DNA from: Bacteroidales bacterium
Lineage (GTDB): Bacteria > Bacteroidota > Bacteroidia > Bacteroidales > UBA10428
Assembly: GCA_016929525.1 (NCBI GenBank)
Contig: JAFGIP010000117.1
Coordinates: forward strand, 62,001 to 126,000
Direction of reading: 5' to 3'
Length of the DNA: 64,000 bases
Shown: positions 56,125 to 64,000 of the stretch, one piece after another
How the letters are laid out: every line of letters begins with the position of its first letter
Position numbering within the stretch: the stretch's first letter is position 1
The notes under the pieces: model-generated
The model's input: the letters and a program-made list of their open reading frames with translations, nothing else
The model's database searches: none
Told to the model about the DNA's origin: nothing
Position numbers and translations under genes: made by a program

Positions 56125-56568
56125 TTATTCAACAAAATTTCCATTCTCATAAAGACCTTCCTGAGATGTACCATCGGCCCAGGTATATTTACCTTTTCCG
56201 TGAAAACGGTTATTCTTAAAGTAACCAGTGTATTTATCTCCATTTGTATAGAAGAAAATGCCGTAACCGTCCTGAATACCATTTTTCCATTCACCCGTAT
56301 ATTTTGATCCGTCTGCCCATGTGTAGGTTCCCTGACCGTTGAACTGATCGTTTTCCCACATTCCGTCATATTTATCACCAATCGGACTGACTAGTTTTCC
56401 TAATCCTTCCCGCTTGCTGTCTGCAAAATTACCTTCATACACATAGCCATTATCATAAATATATTTTCCTTGACCATCGATGCATGAACCTGATACACAT
56501 CCTGATTCCTGTGAGTGAATTATATTGAATGAACACAGTGCTAACAATATGGTAATGATCTGCTTCAT
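56125..56568 (-). CDS. MORN-repeat protein
   Basis: A 147-residue exported protein: a signal peptide (QIITILLALCSFNIIHS) followed by about five MORN repeats of 22-23 residues (GDKYDGMWENDQFNGQGTYT, DGSKYTGEWKNGIQDGYGIF, GDKYTGYFKNNRFHGKGKYT). The repeats form a beta-rich ladder that usually mediates lipid or protein contacts. The enzymatic role is unlikely. Transcribed toward the plus-strand PPC gene. Confidence 0.8.
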   Translation of the reverse strand: MKQIITILLALCSFNIIHSQESGCVSGSCIDGQGKYIYDNGYVYEGNFADSKREGLGKLVSPIGDKYDGMWENDQFNGQGTYTWADGSKYTGEWKNGIQDGYGIFFYTNGDKYTGYFKNNRFHGKGKYTWADGTSQEGLYENGNFVE

Positions 56569-56629
56569 TTTTTAAATTATTTTTTTCTATATAAAAATAG
56601 TAGAATTACAGATAAACTGTAAATATCAT

Positions 56630-58159
56630 TTATGAAATTATCTTTTGCGCAATTTTCAGGCCATCTGCAGCAGAACTAATAATACCTCCGGCCCATCCGC
56701 TGGCTTCGCCGGCAATATAAAGATTTTCATAGTTGGAATATAAGTGATCAGGATGCCTTTCAGCTTGTATAAGTGCTGATGTTTTACTTTCAAGTCCGAG
56801 TATGATTCCTGATTCGTAGCCCTTAAGTCTATGACTGAAATCAGTTAATCCGTTTTTTAAAGATTTAATAATGGCATTTGGCAGCAGTTCATTAAAATCA
56901 GCTTCAACTAATTCAAAAGGGTAACTCGATTGAGGTAGTGCTTGTGATGTTTTCCCTGCAATAAAAGACTGAATTGCGGAAGCAGGAGCATTATAGCTGT
57001 TTGTATATCTGAAAAAAGAATTCTCGAGAGCTTCAAGCCAGTCGAGTGCTTCTTCTGCCAAAACTTTTCGCTTAAGAAATCTTTCAATATTAAATCCCGC
57101 TACTACAGCCGCATTGGCAAATTCATTATCTCTGAGATACCGACTCATACCATTTACAATATTTGTATGCTTAAAAGGTGTTGAAGGGACAACTATTCCT
57201 CCCGGACACATGCAAAAAGAATATACAGGAGTGTCCTTATCCTGGTTAAATGTAAGACGATATTCAGCGGCTTTTATGCCGGGAATCTCAGGAATTCCCC
57301 ATTGCGCAACATTTATTATCTCCTGCTTGTGTTCAGCTCTGAATCCCAGAGCAAAATTCTTTGTTTTGAATTTAATGTTATTATTGATTAGAATTCTGTA
57401 AGTATCATAAGCAGAATGACCTGATGTTACGATAAACTTATCTGCCTCTATTTGTCCCGCAGAAGTATCAATACTTTTAATTTTGTTGTTTTGTATGCTA
57501 AGTCCCGTAAAACGTGTATCAAAGAAAATTTCACATCCAAGGTCAAACAGTTTTTTTCGGATGTTTTTAGAAATTTTAAACAGGTTGTCGCTGCCGAGGT
57601 GAGGATGTGTTAAATAGAAGATTTCAACAGGTGCTCCCGCATCTATAAGGTGATTGTAAATAAAATTTCGTTCCTTTGAAATATTCTTGGTTCTCGAAGT
57701 TAGTTTCCCATCGGAAAAAGTCCCCGCGCCGCCTTCACCATAAGCATAATTATTTGATGGATCAAATACACCTTCTTTTTCAAATCTTAAAATACTTTTT
57801 TGTCGTTTTTCAACAATGCTTCCTCTTTCTATTAAGGAAACCTTACACCCACTCTGCAGCAGATATAATGCTGAAAATATACCTGCCGGTCCCATACCTA
57901 CAATTACTACGTGCAAGTTCTTTTTTTCAGAAGGTACTTCTAATGATTCAATGCATGGTTCTTTTCCTGCTTTTATTTCATCTGAGATAATTCCTAAACA
58001 ATACTGCCAGCAAATATTTTTCTTGTTGCGTGCATCCAGACTTTTCTTTATGATCTGGTAATCAAAATTCTTTATTCCGGTTTTTTTACTGATTTTTTTC
58101 CTGAGTTCCTGGTGGGGATCATGAACTGATAATCGAATATCAATTTTCTTATAGCCCAT
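56630..58159 (-). CDS. FAD-dependent oxidoreductase, COG2509 type
   Basis: A 509-residue flavoprotein. A 90-residue N-terminal ferredoxin-like domain (YKKIDIRLSVHDPHQELRKK) precedes the dinucleotide-binding motif VVIVGMGPAGIFSALYLLQS, then NNYAYGEGGAGTFSDGKLTS and HPHLGSDNLFKISKN, all typical of the COG2509 'uncharacterised FAD-dependent dehydrogenase' group. The C terminus, NLYIAGEASGWAGGIISSAA, closes the FAD domain. Function in this family is unknown. It is transcribed after the kinase at 58180 (20-bp gap), so they may share an operon. Confidence 0.85.
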   Translation of the reverse strand: MGYKKIDIRLSVHDPHQELRKKISKKTGIKNFDYQIIKKSLDARNKKNICWQYCLGIISDEIKAGKEPCIESLEVPSEKKNLHVVIVGMGPAGIFSALYLLQSGCKVSLIERGSIVEKRQKSILRFEKEGVFDPSNNYAYGEGGAGTFSDGKLTSRTKNISKERNFIYNHLIDAGAPVEIFYLTHPHLGSDNLFKISKNIRKKLFDLGCEIFFDTRFTGLSIQNNKIKSIDTSAGQIEADKFIVTSGHSAYDTYRILINNNIKFKTKNFALGFRAEHKQEIINVAQWGIPEIPGIKAAEYRLTFNQDKDTPVYSFCMCPGGIVVPSTPFKHTNIVNGMSRYLRDNEFANAAVVAGFNIERFLKRKVLAEEALDWLEALENSFFRYTNSYNAPASAIQSFIAGKTSQALPQSSYPFELVEADFNELLPNAIIKSLKNGLTDFSHRLKGYESGIILGLESKTSALIQAERHPDHLYSNYENLYIAGEASGWAGGIISSAADGLKIAQKIIS

Positions 58160-58179
58160 AGAATAGCTGCCTGCAGATA

Positions 58180-60033
58180 TTAGTTAACAGGAAGGCTGAA
58201 ATAAAATGTACTTCCTTTACCAATTTCACTTTCAGCCCATAACTTTCCACCATGAATATCCATGAACGTTTTGCATAATGAAATGCCTAGTCCGGAACCT
58301 CTTTCTCCCATTGTCCCTGTTGCATGGACATCTTCCGGAGAAGTGAAAATCTTATTAAGAACATCCGCATCCATTCCGACTCCTTCATCCTGGACTGAAA
58401 CTGTAATATATTCGGAGTCCTTTTTCATATCAATTGTAACGTTGTTCCTTGGGTGCGAAAATTTAATGGCATTAGAAAGCATATTCCTTAGTACCGACAG
58501 TATCATATTTTGGTCAGCTTTTACAGTATAACTGCTAATTTTATTAATTGTATTCACCGATTTGCTTAGCGCCAGATGATGGGTATGTTCTACAGATTTA
58601 TCGGCAATATCGCGAAGGTTAACTGTTGTGAACTTAGGCTTAATCTCATCTCGGTTGTATTTTGCCCAGGTTAACAAATTATCAAGCAGATCATATGTTG
58701 AATCCACTACGGGATAAAAGCTTTCCAATAACTCTTTGGTGTCCTCAATGTCTGCCATGCCTTCCGATATTGTTTTAGCAGCTATACGCATGGTGCCAAC
58801 CGAACTTCGCAGATCATGACTTATGATGGAGATCATCCTGTCTTTCGATTCATTCGCTCTTTTAAGTTGAAGCATAAGCTCTTTGTTGATTTTATGTCGT
58901 CTGTAAACCATAATAACTATTACTACCATGCTCAACAGAAAAAGTATACTTACCACACTCAGTATTATAAATAATAACCTCTGCTTCTCGAGGAGTAAAA
59001 GAGCTTCCTCTTTAGCTTTTAATTTATTTTCCTGTTCCTGGAAATTAAATCTGGTTTCAAGCCCGAGCAATAACGACTGGTTACTCATTTTGCGTAACGT
59101 ATCTTTTGTTTGGTCTAAAAGCAGTGCATATTCAAAAGCTTTTTTATAATTACCCGTTGCACTTAAAATTTTATAAAGGATCTCATAATTTTCCACCTGA
59201 AGGTCATAAGCACCGAATTTCTGCAAACGTTTTTGCGATTTATTAACCATTTCCAGTGCCCTTGAATAATTTTTTTGTTTTAGATATACGTTTGAAAGAT
59301 ATTGTTCATCAATTGCCATGAGGTATTTTTCGTTGTCAAGAGAGTCATATTTATATGCTTCAAGATGATAATAAAGCGATGAGTCATATTTTCCCTGTGC
59401 AAGATATACATTGCCAATATTACTAAGTGAATATGGACTTGGGCGACCACGCTTTGAAATCTCATAATTATTGGAAGCATGAAGGTAATATAGTGCAGAA
59501 TCATACTGTTTCAGGTAGATGTAAGTTCTTCCTATATTATGAATATGTGTAGCGATAATATCAGAATCTCCCAGTTCACTAGCGGTCTGAAGGCATTTTA
59601 GATTATGTTTCAATGTTTCTTCATAATTTTTAAGCCCGGAGTGGACTGTGGCAATCCGGTTGTGGCAAAGTCCCTGCATATCTATATCATTCCCGGCGAT
59701 CTTTAGCGCATCATAAGCAAGTTGTAAAGCAGAGTTATAATCGGCAATCTGATTATAGAAATCGACTTCGCGTAAAATTGACCTGACAATTAGAACGCTG
59801 TCGTTTAATTTTTCCGCAATTTTTCTTGCAGCTAAAGCATATTGATATGCCCGTTGCGGATCATTTCCCAGGAGGTAATAATTCAAATCGGCATAAATCT
59901 CGAATAAGGCAGTATCATTTTTTTCAAATATCAACTGTCTTTCAAGGCTGTCGGCAGAACTCTTCCAATCCTTCCCGCTGATATTGTTTAAACAATATAT
60001 AATAGCAATTATTAGGCAGATTGATCGCGTCAT
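58180..60033 (-). CDS. TPR sensor histidine kinase
   Basis: A 617-residue sensor kinase. A signal peptide (SICLIIAIIYCLNNISG) precedes periplasmic TPR repeats (about 25-310; e.g. AYQYALAARKIAEKLND, NIGNVYLAQGKYDSSLYYHL). A transmembrane helix (LFIILSVVSILFLLSMVVIV, about 350-370) and a short coiled coil lead to HisKA with RMISIISHDLRSSVG (His about 406) and HATPase_c (GMDADVLNKIF, GERGSGLGISLCKTF). No receiver domain or adjacent response regulator, so it is an orphan kinase. The TPRs suggest protein rather than small-molecule sensing. Confidence 0.9.
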   Translation of the reverse strand: MTRSICLIIAIIYCLNNISGKDWKSSADSLERQLIFEKNDTALFEIYADLNYYLLGNDPQRAYQYALAARKIAEKLNDSVLIVRSILREVDFYNQIADYNSALQLAYDALKIAGNDIDMQGLCHNRIATVHSGLKNYEETLKHNLKCLQTASELGDSDIIATHIHNIGRTYIYLKQYDSALYYLHASNNYEISKRGRPSPYSLSNIGNVYLAQGKYDSSLYYHLEAYKYDSLDNEKYLMAIDEQYLSNVYLKQKNYSRALEMVNKSQKRLQKFGAYDLQVENYEILYKILSATGNYKKAFEYALLLDQTKDTLRKMSNQSLLLGLETRFNFQEQENKLKAKEEALLLLEKQRLLFIILSVVSILFLLSMVVIVIMVYRRHKINKELMLQLKRANESKDRMISIISHDLRSSVGTMRIAAKTISEGMADIEDTKELLESFYPVVDSTYDLLDNLLTWAKYNRDEIKPKFTTVNLRDIADKSVEHTHHLALSKSVNTINKISSYTVKADQNMILSVLRNMLSNAIKFSHPRNNVTIDMKKDSEYITVSVQDEGVGMDADVLNKIFTSPEDVHATGTMGERGSGLGISLCKTFMDIHGGKLWAESEIGKGSTFYFSLPVN

Positions 60034-60105
60034 TGAATTGAAATTCGATCAGCAAATAAACGAATGTTAATATAAATATTATATCTAGAATTCATTTAAT
60101 TAACA

Positions 60106-60113
60106 CAAAGGTA
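60106..60113 (-). promoter_or_regulatory. Candidate -7 element for the TPR kinase
   Basis: Minus-strand TACCTTTG fits TAnnTTTG, 72 nt before the ATG at 60033. No TTG at the expected upstream spacing, so only half the promoter is supported. Confidence 0.3.
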
Positions 60114-60156
60114 AGTGAAATATTTGTTTCAGTAATTAATACAACAGATCATTATC

Positions 60157-60360
60157 TTAAAAAAAGAGGGATTTTTCTTCGAATGGCTCGGGATTTTGTG
60201 TAATAAGCAATCCCTTATAATCGTTTCTTTCAACTATTTTATGAATATTTCTTACCATCTTATCATAAGAAAAATATCTGAATTCTTTTGGAATATTTAA
60301 TTCAGACCATCCTTCATTCTGCTTTGATACAAATACTTTTATCTTGCAAACACATTCCAT
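60157..60360 (-). CDS. Small hypothetical protein
   Basis: A 67-residue frame from the ATG at 60360 (a start at 60378 would give 73). It has a mixed charged composition with Cys and Trp residues near the N terminus (MECVCKIKVFVSKQNEGWSE) and no signal peptide or membrane helix. No family is recognised. It sits alone between the kinase and the LacI gene, and its codon content is not random (a balanced amphipathic sequence, FRYFSYDKMVRNIHKIVERN), so I retain it as a probable gene. Confidence 0.5.
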   Translation of the reverse strand: MECVCKIKVFVSKQNEGWSELNIPKEFRYFSYDKMVRNIHKIVERNDYKGLLITQNPEPFEEKSLFF

Positions 60361-60510
60361 TATACTACACAATAACAATAATTTATGATATATATGATTA
60401 AATAATAAACAATATAAAGATTATAATATAACAAAATAAATTAAATTTCAATATTTTATTTTAAAAAAATTCCGGGTTTAAACATTGTGGAAGCAATATT
60501 TAATTATATT

Positions 60511-60530
60511 TACCGTGTGCGCACACGGTA
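60511..60530. promoter_or_regulatory. Perfect palindromic operator for the LacI-family regulator
   Basis: TACCGTGTGCGCACACGGTA is a perfect 20-bp palindrome with a central CG, the hallmark of LacI-family operators (GTGTGCGCACAC core). It lies 37 bp before the ATG of the LacI-family gene, positioned to control that gene and the operon after it. The palindrome is exact and G/C-rich in an A/T-rich spacer, so chance is unlikely. Confidence 0.85.
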
Positions 60531-60566
60531 TTTAAATTTTGTTTCGTCTATCAATATATTTTATAA

Positions 60567-61619
60567 ATGAAGATCAGGATAAAAGATATTGCCTTAAAAG
60601 CGAATGTATCAACCGGCACGGTAGACAGAGTTCTTCATAGCAGAGGTGATGTGGCTGAAAATACGCGAAAACATGTTATGAAGATAGTGGAGGAAATGGG
60701 GTATGAACCAAACCTTATTGCAAGAACATTAGCCTCGAAAAAGAAATTTCACATGGCTGTATTAATTCCTGATCCTGAGGGGAATCTTTACTGGAAATCA
60801 CCGCTGGCTGGAATGGAAAAGGCTCATTCTGAAATAGCCGGTTTCAATGCTGAAATAAATTTTTACCCATTTATTATAGATGATGAAATTTCTTTTCATG
60901 GCGAATTCGAAAAACTTTTCTGTCAGAAACCGGATGGGATCATTTTTTCACCGGTATTTTTAGATACATCATTGAAGATAATTCAGATTTGTGAAGAGAA
61001 TCGTATACCTTATATTTTCATTGATGCAAATATAGAGGGGCAGAACAATCTTTCATATTTTGGACAGAATGCATCAAGAAGCGGATATCTTGCAGCAAGA
61101 TTGATGGATTATGCTGTTCAAACCGATGGAGAAATACTAATAATAAATCCTTCCCATGAAAAAGAAGTAACCCATCATTATACAAAAAGAGAAGGAGGGT
61201 TTATTTCCTATTTCAACGGTTTATTAAATACGAATAAGCAACTTAAGATAAAATCTGTTAATGCTAATACAAATTCTGATTCTGAAATTAATTCTGTTCT
61301 TGATAAGTGTTTTAAACAAAATAGAAGCATTAAGGGGATTTTCATTACCAACTCAAAGATATATAAGATAGCCCGGTATCTTTCGAATAGAGAAATAAAT
61401 AGTGTTGTTCTTATTGGATATGATTTACTCAATGAGAACTTAAGTTTTCTTAATAATAAGACCATTGATTTTTTGATCGGACAAAAACCCGAGGAGCAAG
61501 GTTATAAAAGCGTTCTTGCTTTATTTCATTATCTGCTTTCAGGTAAAAAACCTGAGAAAACCAATTTCAGCCCTATAGATATAATTACAAAAGACAATTT
61601 TGAATTCTATAAAATATAA
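60567..61619 (+). CDS. LacI-family transcriptional regulator
   Basis: A 350-residue repressor. The N-terminal helix-turn-helix is IRIKDIALKANVSTGTVDRV with the hinge IARTLASKK; the core is a periplasmic-binding-protein-like ligand domain (FHMAVLIPDPEGNLYWKSPL, EQGYKSVLALFHYLLSGKKP). It probably binds the palindrome at 60511 and represses itself and the downstream SDR and phosphofructokinase genes (11-bp gap), being released by a sugar acid or sugar phosphate. The inducer is not known. Confidence 0.92.
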   Translation: MKIRIKDIALKANVSTGTVDRVLHSRGDVAENTRKHVMKIVEEMGYEPNLIARTLASKKKFHMAVLIPDPEGNLYWKSPLAGMEKAHSEIAGFNAEINFYPFIIDDEISFHGEFEKLFCQKPDGIIFSPVFLDTSLKIIQICEENRIPYIFIDANIEGQNNLSYFGQNASRSGYLAARLMDYAVQTDGEILIINPSHEKEVTHHYTKREGGFISYFNGLLNTNKQLKIKSVNANTNSDSEINSVLDKCFKQNRSIKGIFITNSKIYKIARYLSNREINSVVLIGYDLLNENLSFLNNKTIDFLIGQKPEEQGYKSVLALFHYLLSGKKPEKTNFSPIDIITKDNFEFYKI

Positions 61620-61630
61620 AAGATAATATA

Positions 61631-62476
61631 ATGTATAATCTGAGTTTTAATGATTTAAAAGGCAAAGTGTGCGTAATTACCGGTGGCGCAGGAATTTTGG
61701 GTACCTCGATAAGTCATGCTCTTGCAGCATCGGGTTTGAAACTTGCCATACTGGATTTCGATCATAAAAAAGGTATGGCATTGGCAAATGAATTAAACCA
61801 TAAATATGTGACTGACTGCATTGGTGTATATGCTGATGTGCTGGATAAGCAATCACTTGTTAATGCCAAAACTGAAATTAATGATAAGCTGGGTAAGATC
61901 GATTTTTTAATAAATGGTGCGGGTGGAAATGCTCCTGAAGCGACTACAAAAATTGAGAAAATAATGGATGATAGCAATATTGAGGATACTTTTTTCGGAT
62001 TAAGTATGGAAAGCATTGATAAAGTTATGACACTTAACTTTTTGGGAACATTGCTACCTACAAAAATTTTTACGATCGATATGCTCGAAAAAAAGCAAGG
62101 TTCAATAATCAATATATCATCAATGAATTCATATCGCCCACTGACCAAAATTCCCGCATATTCTGCTGCTAAGGCGTCAATTAATAATTTTACTCAATGG
62201 CTGTCGGTGCATCTGGCTAATACAGGCATCCGCGTAAATGCAATTGCCCCTGGTTTTTTTCTCACAAAGCAAAATGAATTTTTGCTCATTGATAAAAAAA
62301 GTGGAAATTACTCCCCCCGTGGGAAAAAGATTATTGAAAATACACCTGTTGCACGATACGGAAACCCTGAAGATTTGCATGGCGCAGTGCTATTCCTTTT
62401 ATCAGATATTTCTTCTTTTATAACAGGTATTGTACTTCCGGTAGATGGGGGATATAGTGCATTTGGTGGTGTCTAA
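61631..62476 (+). CDS. SDR oxidoreductase, probable D-mannonate oxidoreductase (fructuronate reductase)
   Basis: A 281-residue SDR. GKVCVITGGAGILGTSISHA holds the nucleotide motif, IDFLINGAGGNAPEATTKIE the NxAG equivalent, MNSYRPLTKIPAYSAAKASI the YxxxK, and the C-terminal SDISSFITGIVLPVDGGYSA with FGGV is characteristic of the SDR-type D-mannonate oxidoreductases of hexuronate pathways (equivalent in role to UxuB). It would interconvert D-fructuronate and D-mannonate. The call rests on the C-terminal signature and the carbohydrate operon context; another sugar-acid substrate is possible. Confidence 0.75.
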   Translation: MYNLSFNDLKGKVCVITGGAGILGTSISHALAASGLKLAILDFDHKKGMALANELNHKYVTDCIGVYADVLDKQSLVNAKTEINDKLGKIDFLINGAGGNAPEATTKIEKIMDDSNIEDTFFGLSMESIDKVMTLNFLGTLLPTKIFTIDMLEKKQGSIINISSMNSYRPLTKIPAYSAAKASINNFTQWLSVHLANTGIRVNAIAPGFFLTKQNEFLLIDKKSGNYSPRGKKIIENTPVARYGNPEDLHGAVLFLLSDISSFITGIVLPVDGGYSAFGGV

Positions 62477-62494
62477 TACAAAAGAAACAAACCT

Positions 62495-63775
62495 ATGGCA
62501 AAAAATATAATAGTAGCACAGTCAGGAGGCCCTTCACCTGTAATAAATAACACATTAAGAGGAATTATTGAAACCTGCAGAATGTTTCCTGAAATATTTA
62601 ACACGATATATGGCGGATGGCATGGGATCGAGGGTATTTTAAAAGAAGAACTGATTAATCTTTCTGCTCAGGATAACGAGGAGATTGCTTTGTTACGTAA
62701 CACACCTGCTGCGGGTAGTATTGGTACATGCAGGTATAAACTGAAAGATCACCAGGAAAAAGATATGAATAGGATTGTTGATGTTTTTCAAGCACATGAT
62801 ATTGGCTATTTCTTTTATATAGGTGGTAACGACTCTCAGCATACAGCATTCAAAGTTAGCCGGTATGCTGCTGATAAGGGGCTTGATGTTATTGCAGTAG
62901 GTGTTCCCAAGACTATCGATAATGATCTTGGCGATAACGAATTTAAGTTGATTGACCATACACCTGGTTATGGGAGTGTTGCCAGGTATTGGTCTCATAT
63001 CATTCAGAATGCTAATGAAGAAAACATGGGTTCGTGTCCAGCCGACCCTGTACTGGTTATCCAGGCTATGGGACGAAAGATCGGATATATACCTGCAGCT
63101 TCTCGTTTAGCAGACCCAGAACGAAAAATGCCGCTTCAGATATATCTTGCCGAATCGGATGTTGGAATTGAAGTTCTGGCTGATAATGTCAACGAACAGC
63201 TTAAACAGGATGGTCGTTGTATGGTCGTGATAAGCGAAGGTTTCAACATTGGCGATATAAGGGAAGTAAAAGATGCTTTTGGGCATATATCATTTGGTTC
63301 GAGCAAGGTTTCCGTGTATCAGGCTGTAGTAAATTATTTGAATGAGAAAGGTTTAAAAGCCAAAGGTGTCGCAAGAGGACAAGTAATGGGTACTGATCAG
63401 CGTGATACAACGGCTTATGCATCAGTTGTCGATCTTGATGAGGCTTACAAGGTAGGTCAAAAAGCAGTTGATATTGCTATAAATGATGGAAACGGATGGA
63501 TGGCTACTATTCTTCGTAATCCCGGATTTATTTATAATGTCAGATATGATAAAGTGTCTTTGGAGAAAGTAGCCCTTTCGGAAAGAATATTTCCAAAGGA
63601 ATGGATAATGCAAAATGGCTATGATGTTTCGGATGAATTCGTCTACTATGCTCGCCCGCTTATTGGTGATGACTGGCCATCGGTTCCGATGATAAATGGC
63701 CGACAACGTTTTACCCGACTAAAGAAAATTTTTGCTGAGAAGAAACTTGATAGCTATGTGCCAGAAGCTTATTGA
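62495..63775 (+). CDS. Phosphofructokinase-family kinase (PFK, possibly PPi-dependent)
   Basis: A 426-residue phosphofructokinase-family enzyme. KNIIVAQSGGPSPVINNTLR is the substrate-binding GG loop, FYIGGNDSQHTAFK (107-120) the cofactor site, and GVPKTIDNDLGDNEF the catalytic stretch with Asp142. The GGND motif differs from both ATP-type (GGDG) and typical PPi-type (GGDD) enzymes; length and MGRKIGYIPAASRLADP favour the PPi-PFK-related group. Here it follows a sugar-acid dehydrogenase under LacI control, which is unusual for a glycolytic PFK and hints at a dedicated sugar-phosphate substrate. The phosphoryl donor is undecided. Confidence 0.85.
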   Translation: MAKNIIVAQSGGPSPVINNTLRGIIETCRMFPEIFNTIYGGWHGIEGILKEELINLSAQDNEEIALLRNTPAAGSIGTCRYKLKDHQEKDMNRIVDVFQAHDIGYFFYIGGNDSQHTAFKVSRYAADKGLDVIAVGVPKTIDNDLGDNEFKLIDHTPGYGSVARYWSHIIQNANEENMGSCPADPVLVIQAMGRKIGYIPAASRLADPERKMPLQIYLAESDVGIEVLADNVNEQLKQDGRCMVVISEGFNIGDIREVKDAFGHISFGSSKVSVYQAVVNYLNEKGLKAKGVARGQVMGTDQRDTTAYASVVDLDEAYKVGQKAVDIAINDGNGWMATILRNPGFIYNVRYDKVSLEKVALSERIFPKEWIMQNGYDVSDEFVYYARPLIGDDWPSVPMINGRQRFTRLKKIFAEKKLDSYVPEAY

Positions 63776-63849
63776 TAGTTGAAAGTATTAATATAAAGTT
63801 GGTAATTCTAACTACTGAATTCTGACTTATAACTTTTAAAATATTAAGA

Positions 63850-64000
63850 ATGAACCCACAAGAGAAGCTGAAAAACCTGAAATCAGAGAAGAAATTTTTC
63901 ATTGGCATCGATTCCGACGGATGTGTTTTCGATACCATGGAAATTAAACAGAAAGAATGCTTCTGTCCAAATTTTATAAAATACTGGGAATTACAATCAA
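63850..64000 (+). CDS. HAD-superfamily hydrolase (partial, 3' end off the window)
   Basis: About 50 codons from the ATG at 63850 to the right edge. FFIGIDSDGCVFDTMEIKQK contains the HAD nucleophile motif DSDGCVFD. It is 74 bp after the PFK stop and probably the next gene of the LacI-controlled operon. Substrate and length cannot be told from the fragment. Confidence 0.75.
   Translation, partial: MNPQEKLKNLKSEKKFFIGIDSDGCVFDTMEIKQKECFCPNFIKYWELQS

Noticed and set aside
1..64000. CRISPR arrays, tRNA or rRNA genes, insertion sequences, prophage
   Set aside because: No regularly spaced short repeats, no transposase or integrase motifs, and no tRNA-like cloverleaf with a GGTTCGA-type T arm were found in the intergenic regions.

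Overview
The window comes from an A+T-rich member of the Bacteroidota, most likely a free-living marine or sediment Bacteroidales/Marinilabiliales-like organism. Four proteins end in type IX secretion (T9SS) C-terminal sorting domains. Promoters fit the Bacteroidota pattern TTG-N18-20-TAnnTTTG. There are propeller-type sensor kinases, a DUF4421 protein, a CotH-kinase protein and a THX ribosomal protein. I see no tRNA, rRNA, CRISPR array, insertion sequence or phage gene.

Layout. 1-4.9 kb: two divergent, related two-component sensors with propeller ectodomains; the left one is cut by the window edge. 5.3-42.3 kb: a large exopolysaccharide (EPS) region. It begins with a priming sugar transferase (+) behind a good Bacteroidota promoter. 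Next, on the minus strand, come an SLC13-type transporter and a tight four-gene module (acyl carrier protein, AsnB-like amidotransferase, NadE-like enzyme, acyl-adenylating ligase). Then follow three paralogous secreted cysteine-rich proteins, interleaved with an SGNH-like lipoprotein, a GNAT enzyme and an N-acetyl-sugar amidotransferase. A 1246-residue beta-helix/cadherin-like T9SS protein sits at 22-25.7 kb. The core assembly operon runs on the minus strand from 40.2 to 25.8 kb: Wza-like exporter, Wzc-like tyrosine kinase, sulfotransferase, Wzx flippase, heparinase II/III-like lyase, Wzy-like polymerase, four glycosyltransferases and a second sulfotransferase. It ends at a strong bidirectional terminator. 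An LTA-synthase-like phosphoglycerol transferase lies just upstream with its own promoter. The locus therefore looks built to make a sulfated, probably amino-sugar-containing, acyl- or amide-decorated polysaccharide by the Wzx/Wzy route.

42.5-60.4 kb is mostly housekeeping: an unusually extended THX ribosomal protein, a HAD phosphatase, a DUF4421 protein, KdsA, a CotH-kinase T9SS protein, RarA, an SDR, a hotdog thioesterase, a RelA-type (p)ppGpp synthetase with a degenerate hydrolase domain, a chorismatase-like/PPC-domain pair, a MORN-repeat protein, a COG2509 flavoprotein, a TPR histidine kinase and a small hypothetical protein.

60.5-64 kb starts a carbohydrate (probably hexuronate) catabolic operon: a LacI regulator behind a perfect 20-bp palindromic operator, a fructuronate-reductase-like SDR, a phosphofructokinase-family enzyme and the start of a HAD hydrolase cut by the window edge.

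The most novel-looking parts are the triplicated secreted family (which I suspect is a divergent SGNH-type hydrolase), its association with the acyl-carrier/amidation module, and the extended THX protein. All functions are inferred from motifs and context; no database search was run.
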